Notes: a model not told the origin generated them from the letters alone. Positions 9,967-20,970 are shown, counted from the stretch's first letter. The stretch is DNA of 64,000 bases from Paracoccus cavernae (GCA_030410095.1 JAUFRC010000001.1:1190501-1254500), one strand, 5' to 3'. Translations and numbers: made by a program.

Positions 9967-10685
9967 TCACGCCACCCATTTCAGCAGCGTTGCCATCTGT
10001 TCCGCATCGGGGACATGCCGCCACATTCCGAAGCGCTGTTGCCAGCCGTTCAGCGCGGCAGCTGCCCCGTGCCCGATCCGAGAAACAGGTTGGTAAAATC
10101 GGCATTGCCGGCTGCGGCGAAGCTGGCCGTCGCCCCGCCCGGCAAATGGAGGCTGAAGGCCGGCCCGTCCGCGACCAGAACCGCGCCGATGGTGTCCTGT
10201 CCCGCCGGCAGATCCACATCAAGGCTGTTCGCGGCCCCGAGGATATTGGCGCGCAGATAATTGTTGCTGTTGGTGTAGCGATAGGTCAGCCGCAGGACCG
10301 GCGCGCTGCCCGCCCAGAGGTAGTGCAGATCCTGCGTCAGGGCCGCGGGTGGCAGGCGGATCCTGGTCGCGATCGCCAGCGCGGGAGCGGGGCCGATCTG
10401 GGCACCGGCAAGGCTCATGAAGGCCTCGGGGGCGTCCATCGCCTCATTGCCCATGCGCAAACCGTTGGCGGTATAGGTCGGGCGGCGGGCAGCATTGGCC
10501 TGAACGAACTGGCGGCCGAGTTTGCCGGTCCATGCCGAGACCTTGCCGTCGGTGACGGTCAGATACTCGGGCTTCACCTCCCAGATATCGATCGGGTTCG
10601 CGATCTCGGCCAGCAATTCGTCGATGGTTTTGACGCGCCCGAAATGGGCATCCGCCGCCGCGAGGAAGTCGAAGTTGAGGCGCAT
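9967..10685 (-). CDS. Phage tail-associated protein, unknown (frameshifted)
   Basis: The protein begins MRLNFDFLAAADAHFGRV, immediately after the tail-fibre stop codon, so it is translated from the same message. The middle part (residues ~60-190) alternates hydrophobic and polar residues as in beta-sandwich or LamG-like folds. After a break near 10070 the C-terminus continues as LNGWQQRFGMWRHVPDAEQM and stops at 9967. I do not recognise a family. Small proteins behind tail fibres are often accessory fibre or chaperone proteins, which is the most likely role. Confidence 0.5.
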
Positions 10686-10686
10686 G

Positions 10687-12961
10687 CTATGCTCCGAGGT
10701 TCAGGGTGAAGGAAGGGATGGCGCGCTGCAGCTTGCGCGCCGGCAGGATCTTGGAGGGCTTTTGCAACGTGGTGCGCAGCAGGCCGCGATGGGCGGTGTA
10801 ACGGTTGCCCGCAATGCCGGTGACGTTCTGGATCTGCATGGCGTAGCGCAGGGCCGTCGGTGCGCCGGTGTAGGTGATGCGGGCGGTGTTGCCGCGCAGG
10901 GTCAGGGCGGTGATCGCGCCCCGACCAGCTCGAAGCCCGCAAAGGCGTCGATGGCTTGGCCGCCGTATTTGGCCGCATCCTCAAGAGCCAGTGCCTCATC
11001 CTCGCGCAGGCTGGCGAACTGCAGCACCAGGACGCCGCCTTCATGCAAGAGTAGGTGCGGGCGCAGGATCGACCAGCGGTGACCGGCCTCGACCTCGGCC
11101 ATGGCCCAAGCACAGGTCTCCGAGGCAAGTGCCGTCGCCTCCGCGTCGGGATGGACGTTGTTGTCGGCGATCTCGTACCAATGCTGGCAGGTGCCGAGGA
11201 TCGCCCCGCCCTGCTCGACAAGATCGAGAATGTCGTCGCACACCGCCCAGCCCGTGGCTCCGTCATTTGTGGTGTCGGCATCACCGCCCGGCTGGGTCAG
11301 GATGTAGCGCGGGGCGGGCAGCCCCTGCCCGCGCCAATAGGCGAGGCTCCCGGCCTGCAACTTCCACCACTTCTCGAGATAGTCGCCGCGCGGGCTGGCC
11401 TTGGCCGAGGTGCCGTGATCCCAAAGATGCCAGCCGGGCAGGATCGCCTTGCCGGCAGCTTCCGCCACTGCTTTCGCCTGCGCGTTCCAATAGCTGAAGC
11501 TGCTCCAGACCGTGGCCGTTCCCGAGCCTGTCGCCGGATCGGCATCCATGTCTTCGATCGCAATGCCGGGGATGCCGTGGCAACTGGTGACAACCGGCAC
11601 CTGCGCCAAGCCGAGATCGCGGCGATGGGCATTGAGCAAAGCGAAGGCCGGAAAGGCCATGCCGCTGGCACCGCTGCCCGTCTGCGCCCGTTCGAAGCCG
11701 GTGGCGGCTTTGGTCAGGTTGTAGCCTTTGGAGCGCGGCCCGAGCGTATCCGTGATTGGTACCGCATCCGAGAACTGCATCCCCGCGAGCTGCAGGCAGT
11801 GATCACCGCCCAAAGCCTCGAGCATCGCGCGCGTCAAGATGGCCGTGAACGCGCCGCCAACCGTCAGGGACTGGCCGTTGACACCGCAGAGTTGCACCGC
11901 GGTCGTCGACAGAAGCCCGCCCTCGATCTGGAGCTTGCCGCGGCCGCGATCCCAAAAGTCTTGCGACATATGCGCGTCGAAGCCGTCCTCGCGCCAAAGC
12001 ACGAGCGCATTGCCCGCCGCATCGCGCTCGAGCACCCGCGCATCGAGCGCTTCCACCGTGTTCAGCGCGACATCGAGACCGGGATCCGAGAGCAGGCGCG
12101 GTCCGGCATTCGCCAGCGTGGCATCATCGAGGATGACGCGCATGCCTGTGTCGGACCATCCGAACAGGCCGTTGCCGTCACGGTCTCGCCCAACCCAGTG
12201 GACACTGTCGCGCTCGGCCACCTCCATCGGCGCGGAAAGCTCGGCGCTGACACCGGTAACCATGGCATTGGTGCCGGCCAGCGCCAGCGCGCGGGCAGAC
12301 GCCTCGGCCGCAACGGCATTGGCGAGATCGGCAATCCCGACCGAGCCCGCCATGACGCGCCAGCCCGAGCCGTGGCGGGTAAGCTGGTAATAGCGCCCGC
12401 CGCCGAATTGGCCTGCAGCAAAGGCGGCACCGGCCTCGCTTTTGATGACCATCGCCGTGCCGCCGTCGATCGACAAGCTCGGCTCGACCGTATTCGTGCC
12501 CGCGACATAGATCAGCACGGTCGAAGTCCCCGAGATCGCGGCAACCCCGTTGCGCTTGGCGGCCGAGGGCAGTTCCGCCGTCAGTGCGTCGGCCGTCCCG
12601 CCGACATTGGCGAGCGACATCAGGCCGGCATCGCGTGCCAGGGTCATCGTATCCACGCGGCGCACCACGCCCCAATAGGGGCAGCGTCCGGAAACAGCGG
12701 GTCGTCGGCGTCGAGATGGGAGAGGCGATAGGTCAGCACGCCGCTTTCCATGGTGACAATCATGCCCAAGCCCGCAAGCAGGTCGGCCTGCCCCGCCGCA
12801 ACAGCCTGTGCGCGGTTGGCAAATTGCTTGCCAGCCCCCGCCGTCACGCCGTTCCAAAGCGCCGCGAGCGCGGCATTCACCGCGCCCTCGAAGTCGCTTT
12901 CTTGCGCATATTGGGTCGGAGCCGCGCCACGCGTGACGAGCTCGAAAGTTGGTGCAGGCAT
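10687..12961 (-). CDS. Phage tail fibre/receptor-binding protein with SGNH-like domain (frameshifted)
   Basis: The product is about 757 residues. The N-terminal ~180 residues form a mixed fibre-base region. The central part is beta-rich, as in trimeric fibres. From about residue 430 an SGNH/sialate-O-acetylesterase-like domain can be seen: a serine-containing block SCHGIPG, the segment YILTQPGGDAD and a late histidine block NNVHPDAEA. Such domains in fibres usually deacetylate surface glycans during adsorption. Frame breaks lie near 12680 and 10925. The gene starts 15 bases after the stop of the tip protein. The esterase assignment is inferred from motif spacing and I could not verify the active-site geometry. 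Confidence 0.65.
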
Positions 12962-12975
12962 GTCGGCCCTCAGTT

Positions 12976-15212
12976 TCAGGTGGTGGTTGCCGAGGCACCG
13001 GCCGAGAACGGCGAGAGGTTGCCCCATTGGTCGCGCGCCCGCGCGAAGTAGAAGCGGGTCACCCGCTGCCGAGGCCGCTGTGGCGGCGTTTGATCGAGAC
13101 GTTTGCGCCGGCGTTGACGGTCCAGAGCAGGGTTGCCGTGAGCGGGCTGTCGGCGCTGGCGGCATAGACCAGCAGCTCGCGCGCATTGCGGTCGCCCGAT
13201 TGCTGCGCGGTGACATCGATCCAACCCGCGCCCGCCGCAATTGCGGTAATCTCCGGCGCGGCGATCTCGGCTTCCGGTCCCGCCGCGTGGATCCACGCGG
13301 TCTCGAGCCAGTCGGACTGGCCATAGGTGCCGCGCGTACGCACGCGGATCTTGTAGCGGTAGCGATCACCGATCTTGACCAAGGGCACGACGGCTTGGAA
13401 AAGCCCGCCATCGTCGGCACCGCTGTCGGCGATCTGACCGCCCGAGCGCCAGCCTTCCCATTTCCAGCTCACCGTTCCGTTGTCGCCGGACTCAACGCGT
13501 CGGTAATACCCGTATTCCCATTCGTAGCCCTTGGCCGAAGCCGAGACCGACGCCTGCCAATAGGCCAGAACCGCCGCGATCGTCATGTCTCCCGATTGCT
13601 GCGCGGCAAGGCTGCCGGTGATGATCGTCACCGCAGGCGGTGACTGGACCTTGCCGCCGGTCGGGCTGAATGCGCCCGGCGCAACATCCTTTCCTCGCTC
13701 GCGGCATCCCAGGCAAAGACCGCATCGGACGCTTCGGACAAGACGACCGGCAAGCGGATGGTGACGGCGTCGCTATCGTTGATGCCCGCTGTCGGCTCGA
13801 TGCTCTCGACCTCGTACTTTTCGTTCCACGCGCCATAGGGCGCGGGCAGGTTCAACCGGCAGACCGATCCCGCCACGAGATCGAAGGCGTCGGGCATCAG
13901 CTCCCCGAGACCTGCCGTTGCATGCGCGAGCGCATCACTGCGATCTTGGCAAGGCGCTGCGCCTGCCGGTGATCGGTGACAAAATCGAGATCCAGCGTCA
14001 GCCGCTTGGCGACGCCGCCATCGGCCGCCTGCGCGCCCGGCACGACATACACCGGCGTTTCCGCGCTTTCATAGGCGCGATCGGGCGCGGGATAGCGGGC
14101 AACCGCTTCGGTGTAGAGATCATCCGAGGAGCGCCAGCGCACCAGCTCGAGGGGCTGGCCGGTGGTGAATTCGGTGATCGTCTTGACGCTATAGCGCAGT
14201 ACACCAGGCACAATCGCGAGCTTGCCGCCGATGCGCGTCAGACGCGCGCCGCCCGCATCGAGAAGCGGCTGGATCTGGTCTTCCAGCTCGGCCCCGTCGC
14301 CATAGACCAGCACGCCGTCGCAGCGGTAGCGCGGCTGATAACCGCCGCCCTTGAGCGCCACCGCCTGATCCGCCACATCGGCCGCCCAAGCGAATGTATC
14401 CATGCGGAGATAGGCGTCGCCATAAGGGCGCGCCGGATTGCTGCGCAGGGCATCAAGCGCGATCAGGCCCTGATTGCGCGAGAACTTCGTCACTCCATCG
14501 CGCGGGTCATGAACCAGCGACCAATTCCCGTCGACGGTCAGCTCGGGCGTGGGTGACGGCCAGCGCTCTGCCCTGTCGTCATCGCTACCAAGACGGAAAC
14601 GCGCCCAGAGCACCGTCCGCCCGCGCCACGCATCGCTCGCCTGAAAATGACCGCCGGAGTTGGCCACGATATAGTCGGGGCACTTCCTTTGGTCTCCCTG
14701 CCGATCCAGATCCAGACATGCGGGCCGCTCGCGCCGGGGCCAAACGGCCAGTTCGTGCCGTTGGCCCCGCCGCCGTTGAAATCGAAGGCATCGCCGGTCA
14801 GTTCCACCTTGCGCTTGTCGAGATAGACCGTGAAGGGCCCCGCGCTGGGTCGGCTGTTCAGCAGGTAGCAGATGTACAGGCTGCGGCCGCGCACCTTCCA
14901 GCCGACCGGCGTGCCCGGCGCCCAGGTCTTGCCGTAGACATGGCGATAGGCGGGCAGCGAGGTCGGCACGACCAGCTCCGCGCGCTGGGTCTCTTGCTTG
15001 GGCTTGCCGCGCAGAGCCTGCACCGCCATGCTCAGGCCGACCGAAAGGGCCATTTGGACCACGCCCGAGACGATGGCAAAGCCCGCCGTTGCGGCCGCGC
15101 CGGCCCCGAGCAGCGATGTTGCGACCCAAACCCCCACCGGCGCGGCGTCGGCGCGATCGGGGATCACCGCAAAGCCGATCAGCGCGGTGGAAATCAAAAG
15201 CAGTTTACGCAA
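12976..15212 (-). CDS. Phage tail tip/host-specificity protein, J-like (frameshifted)
   Basis: This large protein (about 745 residues) follows a NlpC/P60-type gene, the normal place for the lambda J or GTA gp15-type tip protein. It starts with a TTG overlapping the previous stop and shows a hydrophobic N-terminus with a transmembrane-like stretch (LLGAGAAATAGFAIVSG). Next comes the J-type N-terminal region (VYGKTWAPGTPVGWKVRGR), then tail-hub-like domains and, near the C-terminus, fibronectin-III-like repeats (APEITAIAAGAGWIDVTAQQ). Frames break near 14690, 13680 and 13060. It would form the central spike and determine host range together with the downstream fibre. Confidence 0.7.
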
Positions 15213-15587
15213 GGTGCCATCCCTGTTCGGCGGCCTGCACCAGGGCAAAGCCGCGCAAAGACTTTCCGGCCCAGAGGCCGGGGTGAATGCAGATCGCCAG
15301 CGATGCGCGGCCCTCGATGCCGACAAGCGCCAGCCCGCCGGCGGCATGGCCGTCGCGCAACCCCGCCTCGGCCGCGAGCGTGGCCGCCAGCCCGTTCATG
15401 CCGCCGCTCTCGCGCATGAGCCGCAGCGCGCCCGCTCGCCCTGATAGCCCCTGACCCGCGCCATGGGGTCGAAGCCCCAAAGCGCGGCGAAGACGTCACA
15501 GGCGGCGCTGGAGCAGTCGCAGGGGCCCCATGCAAAAGGCCGCGCCATGACGCGCTCCACCGCAGCGAAGACCTGATCGGGGGTCAT
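15205..15587 (-). CDS. Phage tail-assembly cysteine peptidase-like protein (NlpC/P60, DUF6950 type; frameshifted)
   Basis: The start ATG overlaps the stop of the preceding gene (ATGA). The N-terminus MARPFAWGPCDCSSAACDVFAALWG carries the cysteine of the NlpC/P60-like fold. After a frame break near 15425 the protein continues as RLMRESGGMNGLAATLA and ends with AAEQGWHLA. In siphophages and gene transfer agents the gene in this position encodes a small peptidoglycan-cleaving or tail-tip assembly peptidase. The later histidine of the triad is not obvious, so enzymatic activity is uncertain. Confidence 0.6.
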
Positions 15588-16176
15588 GGCTCGGGCCATT
15601 GCGTCTTCTGCGCATCGGCCTGGGCAAACATCAGATGCCGCCCTGCCGTGTCAGCGGGATAGGCGCGGCTTTGATCCTCGTGGCTATGCGCGATCGCGGC
15701 CATGGTCCGGTAGGACGGGCCGGTCGAGAGCGTCACGGTCAGCGTGAACAAAGTGACCGGCTGGCCATCTTCGTCGACTTCCTCGGAGCGCAGCACCATG
15801 CCGTCACAGGTGCCGGTGATGACATCGACCGCCCCGATCAGATCGGTGCCACCCCATGTCGTGGTCGCTCCGAGATAGACCGTGCCGATCCGGCCACGAA
15901 TGACCGTGTCGGCATAGACCGCGAGCTCATCCCAGTCGCAGGTGATCGAGAGGTGGAATTCCTCGGGCACGCCCATCAGCCCCTCGGCCGGTGTGCTGAC
16001 CTCGCCGAAGGCCCCGACGCCGGTGAAGGCCTGCCCGCCGAAGCTGATATTGCCCGCATTGCTATGGGCGCGCAGCCGCGCCCCGGCCAGTCGAGATCGA
16101 CCAGAACCACCGGATAAAAAAACGGCCCCGAAAGGGCCGTCAAAAGCGCGGAAGGCGTGTTGCGGGTCAGATCCAT
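15584..16176 (-). CDS. Phage minor tail protein, tail-hub type (frameshifted)
   Basis: The first 31 residues (MDLTRNTPSALL...VVLVDLDWPG) are in one frame. After a break near 16085 the protein continues as RAHSNAGNISFGGQAFTGVG and runs to 15584. Beta-rich sequence with VYLGATTTWGG fits a hub protein such as GTA gp13 or DUF2163/DUF2460 families. Position between the distal tail gene and the NlpC/P60 gene supports this. The first codons contain a strong hairpin followed by seven T residues on the coding strand, which looks like a terminator inside the gene. Confidence 0.55.
16115..16144 (-). terminator. Terminator-like hairpin inside a tail gene
   Basis: Read on the minus strand, GACGGCCC-TTTC-GGGGCCGT is followed by a run of seven T residues. 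It looks like a textbook intrinsic terminator but lies inside codons ~12-20 of the tail-hub gene, where it would attenuate expression of everything downstream. It may be chance, because the same bases code for LTALSGPFF. Confidence 0.35.
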
Positions 16177-16928
16177 GGATTGCGCTCCGTAAAGCCGCCG
16201 ACCTCATCGGCAAAAACCTCGCGGAAAGCCCAAGTATAGGACCAATCCGCGCCGACCGGCTGGACCGAGCGCGGCAGGGCCCCGTCAACGCGGAACACCG
16301 CCTCGTCCTGACCGGCCATATTGACGCGGCCGTTCGCAATGGTCGGCTGGCGATCGAGGCGCAGCGTCACCGCGCCCGAGCCATTGGTGACGGCCGCACG
16401 CACCACACGGGCAACTTCGGATATGGCCGCATCAGCCATGCTGTGGATCCTGATGTAATCGCCCGGGGCCGCGACCTGCATGCGCGGCGGCAGGCCCGAG
16501 ACCGGCAGATGCCACCACATCCCGCTCGCCGTCGCGGTGCCCGCCTCGATCACCGTGCCGCTGAAGCTGCGCAGCGGGTTCGGGCCGCTGCCGGCGCGCC
16601 ATGTCAGCGGATCCACCCCGCTGCCTGCGCGCCAGTTGAGCGGGTGGGCATTCATATCCGCCCCCTGACGGCGCAATTCGTCGAGGTGCCAGTTGATCGG
16701 CGAGGATTTGATGCGCACGCCGTGGATGCCGCCCTCGAGCAGCTGCTTGAGCATCTCGCAATAGCCCGCACCCATCCGCCCCGCCGCCAGCGCCGAGACC
16801 TGAAGCGTCACGACCTTGCGCTTGCGCTGCGAGGCCTGCATCTGGTCGCGCCCCGTCATCAGCGAGCGCAGCCGCGCCACCGGCGCGACCTCGGTCCATT
16901 CGGAGCCGATTACCCCACCGGCGGCCAT
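16167..16928 (-). CDS. Phage distal tail protein
   Basis: An uninterrupted 253-residue frame directly follows the tape measure gene. The central section has an internal near-repeat (PLNWRAGSGVD, PLTWRAGSGPN), and the C-terminus is beta-rich (RLDRQPTIANGRVNMAG). Position and size match the distal tail protein (Dit-like, GTA gp12 position) that connects the tube to the tip. It overlaps the next gene by 10 bases, indicating translational coupling. No enzymatic motif is visible. Confidence 0.6.
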   Translation of the reverse strand: MAAGGVIGSEWTEVAPVARLRSLMTGRDQMQASQRKRKVVTLQVSALAAGRMGAGYCEMLKQLLEGGIHGVRIKSSPINWHLDELRRQGADMNAHPLNWRAGSGVDPLTWRAGSGPNPLRSFSGTVIEAGTATASGMWWHLPVSGLPPRMQVAAPGDYIRIHSMADAAISEVARVVRAAVTNGSGAVTLRLDRQPTIANGRVNMAGQDEAVFRVDGALPRSVQPVGADWSYTWAFREVFADEVGGFTERNPWI

Positions 16929-16951
16929 GGGAAAACATTGATCGCCATGGA

Positions 16952-19340
16952 TTACCTGAGAACTGATTTGGTTTTGCTGTTTGCTTTGGCCATCTGGCCC
17001 ACGGCACCGCGTTGGATGGACGGCGCTGCGGCGTTGATCCGGCTGTCGATCACCTCGAGCATGATCCCCAGATCATGGGTGGCCCGCACAACCAGCGTTC
17101 CACCGTTACCGCCGAGCCCCTGCCCCTTGGTGTGATCAAGAATGGTTTCGTTCGGGTGCATCATGGCGAGGAAGCCACCCTTGCCATCGAGGCCGCCGGA
17201 GCGCGCACCGTCGCCGGTATGGCCGCCGCCATCAAAGGACAGGAGCGACCCGAGCAGGCTCCCGAGCCCGCCACCATCCCCACCGCCCAAGCCCCAGAGC
17301 CCCTCGAAGGCCTTGCTGGCCGCCATCTCCGCCAATTTGGCGATAATGCCTCCCAGAGCATCCTTGAAGCTGGAGGCTCCGCTGATCCAATCCGAGAACG
17401 CGCTGCCGAAGGCGCCCTTGATCTCGTCCTGGGTACGGGCGAACTCCTCTTGTTCTTCGCGCAGTGATTTGAGCGTGCGCTCGGCATCGACATGCGCGCC
17501 GGCCATCTGGCGGATGTTGGCCAGCATCTCGGGCGACAGGGCGACATTCGATTTCTGGGCCTCGGTCAGAAGCTTTTGCTCCTCCTCGATGATCGCCAGC
17601 TGACGCTCCCAATCCCCGCCGGCCGCCACCGCGCTTTTGAACGCCTCGACCTGCGCCAGCACGGCTTGGGTATCAGCCTGCAGATCACCCACCCGGTCGG
17701 AGAAACGATCCGCGCCGCTACGCGCGCCACGGCTCTTGCGCGCCGAGCCGCCCTTCTTCCCGCCACGCGGCTTGCGCGCCTCGGTGGTCAAGCCCGACCA
17801 CTCATCATTCTGGGAAAAATCGAGATCGACCTGATTGATGTAGTTCTGGACGGTTGCATCACTCATCGAGAAGAATGGCGAGCCGGGCGTGTTCTGACCG
17901 TTCAGGATTTCCTGCTTGCGGCCCGCGATCTCGCCGGCGCGGCGCGCTTCGACGGCCGAGCCACCGGCATCGCGCACGCTTTTGGCGGCGTTGATCTTGG
18001 CGTTCATGATCATCGAGCCACCAAGGGCATTGATCAGGGCTGCGGAATCCTGAATCTCCTTGCGAACGGCCGCCATGGCATCCTGCCAATCCCGCGTCTG
18101 CATGGTCGCGTCATAGGAGGCATCGGCTGCATCCCAGAGGCTTTGCTTCATCTCGTCGGTGATGTTCATCGAGTCGATCAGCAGATATTGCTTCTCGCGT
18201 TCGGCCTGCGCTTGGTATTCGGTGACCTCGCGCGATCGCTCGCCATATTCGAGCGTCAGCGCCCGCAGCTCGGCTTCGCGCTCGAAGGTCGCCAGCATCT
18301 CTTCCGCTTTGGCCGCATCGGCCGCGCGGATGTCGGCGCGCTGTTTCTCGCCTTCGAGCAAAGCGCGCTGCAGCGGGATCATCTCGGCGTCGATCGCCGC
18401 CAAAGCCGTGCCATCGGCCCCCGCCTCCTTGGCCGCTTTCAACTGCGCATCGAACGCATCGAGCTTCTGACGTAACCCCGTCAGATAGTCGTCAAGGCCG
18501 CCCTCGGGAACCGGCTTGCCGAGATAGGCAAAGATATCGCGCATGGTATTGCCGAAGCGCTCGGCCATCGCGAGCTTGTCGCGATCCAGACCGCCGAAGC
18601 CCCAAAGCGTTTCTCCCCAGCTCTCGGATTTGAAGCCGAGTTTGCCCGCGGCCTGGGCGAGGTTCGCACTTTCGATCCGGCCGGCACCATCGATGCCGCG
18701 CTCGCCGAAAGCATCAAAACCGAGATCGCTATAGGCCTTGCTCATAATGCCGGAAATCGTCGAACGGGTGCGTTCGGCCTCCATCACCATGATTTTGCGC
18801 GCGATCGCCGCCCCGCGCTGCGCCTCTTCGCCATAGAGCTTTTCGGCCTGGCCGGTGTAAAGCAGCGACACGCCGAACGCGTCGTTATAGCCCGACATGC
18901 TTTCCTTGAGCGATTTGAACGCATCCTCGGCCTTCTTGGCCTCCTCTTGCGCGGGCATCAGCCACTGGACAGCCGCTGCGCCAAAACCAATCACCCCGAT
19001 GGTTGCCAGCGAGACAGGGTTGAGCATGCCGACAAACGCCCCGCCCAGAGCACGCAGCGCGCCAACCCCGCCGCCCATCTGGTGAGTACCTGGCTGATCT
19101 GCGTGCCCTGCTGGAGCGCGAGCTGCAGCGGGTTCTGCCCCGCCGCCATCATGACGCCGATGTCGTTGAACTGCGACACCAGGTTGGCGTTGGCACCCGC
19201 CGCCGCCCGCATTCCGCGCGTGGCATCGTCGGACGTCTTCTTCAGACCGGAAATCTCTGCCTTGGCCTTGCCGACCCCGCGGCAAAGCCGCCGGCATCAA
19301 GACTGAGGCGTGCCTTCAACTCACCGACATTGCCCGCCAT
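16952..19340 (-). CDS. Phage tail tape measure protein (frameshifted)
   Basis: At about 795 residues this is the longest prophage gene. It begins MAGNVGELKARLSLDAGGF directly after the chaperone gene stop. Two breaks near the start (about 19280 and 19080) separate it from SQFNDIGVMMAAGQNPLQLALQQGTQISQV, a highly typical segment of lambda-H/GTA gp11-type tape measures. A hydrophobic stretch (ATIGVIGFGAAAVQWLM) follows, then long coiled-coil regions rich in glutamate and alanine, and the C-terminal FDGGGHTGDG..SGGLDGKGGFLAMMHPNE motif of the family. Its length sets tail length, roughly 110-120 nm by the usual 0.15 nm per residue rule. Confidence 0.82.
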
Positions 19341-20029
19341 TCAAGACCCTTCCTCGATCGCACCCCAAGCCTGCGCCAGAAGACGCAAGGCGGTTTCCTG
19401 TTGTACGGCGGTTTGAGCGCCGCCCCTGGTCGGAGCGCCATGCGCACCGAAGTAATCGTCGTATCCGCGCAACTTGCCCACAAAGGCCGCGCCGGTAAGC
19501 GCCGCCATTGTCCAGGCCATGCGGTTGCGCATCGCCAGGTCGAGGTGCAGGCGGTCGCGAACCGCCCGCATCTGCAAGACGAACAAACGCGGGGTCAGCG
19601 ACCAAAAGGCTCCCGGAGCAAATCCGGCCGCAATATGGTCGCGATAGAGTTGGCTCAGATGGATGTCGCCCGCCGCTTGCGCGGGCGCCGCCGGTTTCCC
19701 GGGCGTTTCTCCGGAGCGGGCACATCACCTTCTTGCGGCATCGCCGCATTGACGCCCGCCACAAAGGCCGAAGCATTGGCGTCGAGAATGCGCCCTGCCA
19801 GCTCGAGCGTCATGTCGGGCGCATCGCCTTTGAGCCCGCCGTAAATCAGGGCCCGCATGTCGCGTGCACCGATCAGCCCTTTCTGGATGCCGCCGTTTTC
19901 CAACAAGGTCAGCATGGCAAAGCCGTTCTTTCCGGTTACGTCCTCGAAAGTGCAGAGCGCCCCCATATCGATGGTCAATGGGTAATCCCGCCCGTCGTGG
20001 TGCAGAAGTATGGTGCCGCGAAGATCCAT
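19341..20029 (-). CDS. Tail assembly chaperones G and G-T, joined by a -1 frameshift
   Basis: The first frame (start 20029) encodes the G-type chaperone MDLRGTILLHHDGRDYPL, with a basic end, stopping at 19655. The second frame, one base behind, runs from the overlap (AQAAGDIHLSQLYRDHIAAGFAPGAF) to a stop at 19341, one base before the tape measure ATG. No start codon of its own is needed, because a slippery heptamer at 19694-19700 sits in the correct phase. The G and G-T products coat the tape measure protein during tail assembly and must be made in a fixed ratio. This two-frame arrangement is a conserved hallmark of long-tailed phages, unlike the other frame breaks in this window. Confidence 0.72.
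19694..19700 (-). promoter_or_regulatory. Programmed -1 ribosomal frameshift site (G GGA AAC)
   Basis: On the coding (minus) strand the codons CCG-GGA-AAC of the G chaperone contain the heptamer G-GGA-AAC in exact X-XXY-YYZ phase. Slipping back one base opens the downstream G-T frame, which then reads PAAPAQAAGD and onward. Confidence 0.7.
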
Positions 20030-20044
20030 GATTGCTCTTTCTGC

Positions 20045-20470
20045 TTATGGGACGGCCACGATGACCGGCTTGCCCGAGGGTTTGATGGTCACGGAAGCAC
20101 TGAGCTTGCCCTCGGGCGAGATCTCACCAGGAGCGAATGCGGTGACAATGCCCTTGAACTGCAAAGCCACGGTGCCGCTTGGAAAGGTCAGCTGGAAATA
20201 GCCCTCACCCGCCTCGAAGGCCGCCAAGAGCGGGTCGGAAACTGCCGGCACCCAGTTGACGTCAAAGGTGCAGTCCGATCCGGTTTTGAGGCCCGCAATG
20301 AATTCCGCATAGGCGTCAGGGCTCTCAAGATGCGTGGCATCGACGGTATTGCGGGTCCAGCCCGCAGGGGTGACGCGCGTGACTTCTGCCGCTCCGACAT
20401 AGGGTCCGCCCGCAGCCGCCCCGATGCCAAATTGGGCACCAAGCCCGATCTGTGCCTTGGTCTCCGGCAT
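20045..20470 (-). CDS. Phage major tail tube protein
   Basis: The 141-residue protein begins MPETKAQIGLGAQFGIG, contains the segment TRNTVDATHLESPDAYAEFIAGLKTG characteristic of siphophage tail tube proteins (lambda V/GTA gp9-like), and ends in a compact beta domain (GKLSASVTIKPSGKPV). Position between the tail terminator and the assembly chaperones is canonical. The frame is intact. About 30 hexameric rings would form the tail tube. Confidence 0.8.
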   Translation of the reverse strand: MPETKAQIGLGAQFGIGAAAGGPYVGAAEVTRVTPAGWTRNTVDATHLESPDAYAEFIAGLKTGSDCTFDVNWVPAVSDPLLAAFEAGEGYFQLTFPSGTVALQFKGIVTAFAPGEISPEGKLSASVTIKPSGKPVIVAVP

Positions 20471-20484
20471 ATTCTGCCCTCCAA

Positions 20485-20970
20485 TCAATAGAAAATGGGG
20501 ACCGCGCGAGATCCGCGCGGCACAATATCAGGGGTATCGGGGAGCGTGGCCGGCGCGCGCAGGCTGGTGATCTCGAACCCCATCACCAGCGTACCGATGT
20601 TGCGGGCGCCGTCCGCATTGCTCACGATCGAGGTCTCCCGCAAGAAACAGAACTGGTTTTGCTGCCGCAACGCGCCGGTCACCAGCGCCTCGACAAAGGC
20701 GCTATCCTCATCAAGGATATCCTCGACATCGTCCCCGCCCGCGCGCCGGATCGCGATCTGCATCAAGGTTTTGCGCTCGGAAGTGGTGAAACTCTCCATG
20801 CGGAAACCCTCTTGCGGGGTCAGCACGCCCAGAACCGGCAAGCTTTGCGTATCGACAGAACCTGACCAGACCTTCGGGGCCGTGAAGTCTGCGAAGCGGG
20901 TATGACCGGTCAGTGCGGCCATGGCCTGCACCCGATAATTGGAACGGTAATGGGCCATCAGATCATCCAT
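20485..20970 (-). CDS. Phage tail completion/terminator protein
   Basis: The protein begins MDDLMAHYRSNYRVQAMAALTG, overlapping the stop of the head-tail joining gene by a few bases, or starts at the second methionine (20958). Features such as RVQAMAALTGHTRFADF, SLPVLGVLTPQE and the helix TLMQIAIRRAGGDD resemble gpU/tail terminator proteins that cap the tube before head joining. Gene order (connector, this gene, tail tube) supports that role. The frame is intact. Confidence 0.6.
   Translation of the reverse strand: MDDLMAHYRSNYRVQAMAALTGHTRFADFTAPKVWSGSVDTQSLPVLGVLTPQEGFRMESFTTSERKTLMQIAIRRAGGDDVEDILDEDSAFVEALVTGALRQQNQFCFLRETSIVSNADGARNIGTLVMGFEITSLRAPATLPDTPDIVPRGSRAVPIFY

Noticed and set aside
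9933-9974. 13-codon frame before the phage membrane protein
   Set aside because: It is too short, lies in the overlap between two genes and lacks any conserved feature.
11055-12731. Long plus-strand open frame of 558 codons, and a similar one at 9450-10709
   Set aside because: Both are antisense to the tail fibre and neighbouring phage genes, whose protein sequence is coherent. Arginine/alanine-rich translation is typical of GC-rich shadow frames.
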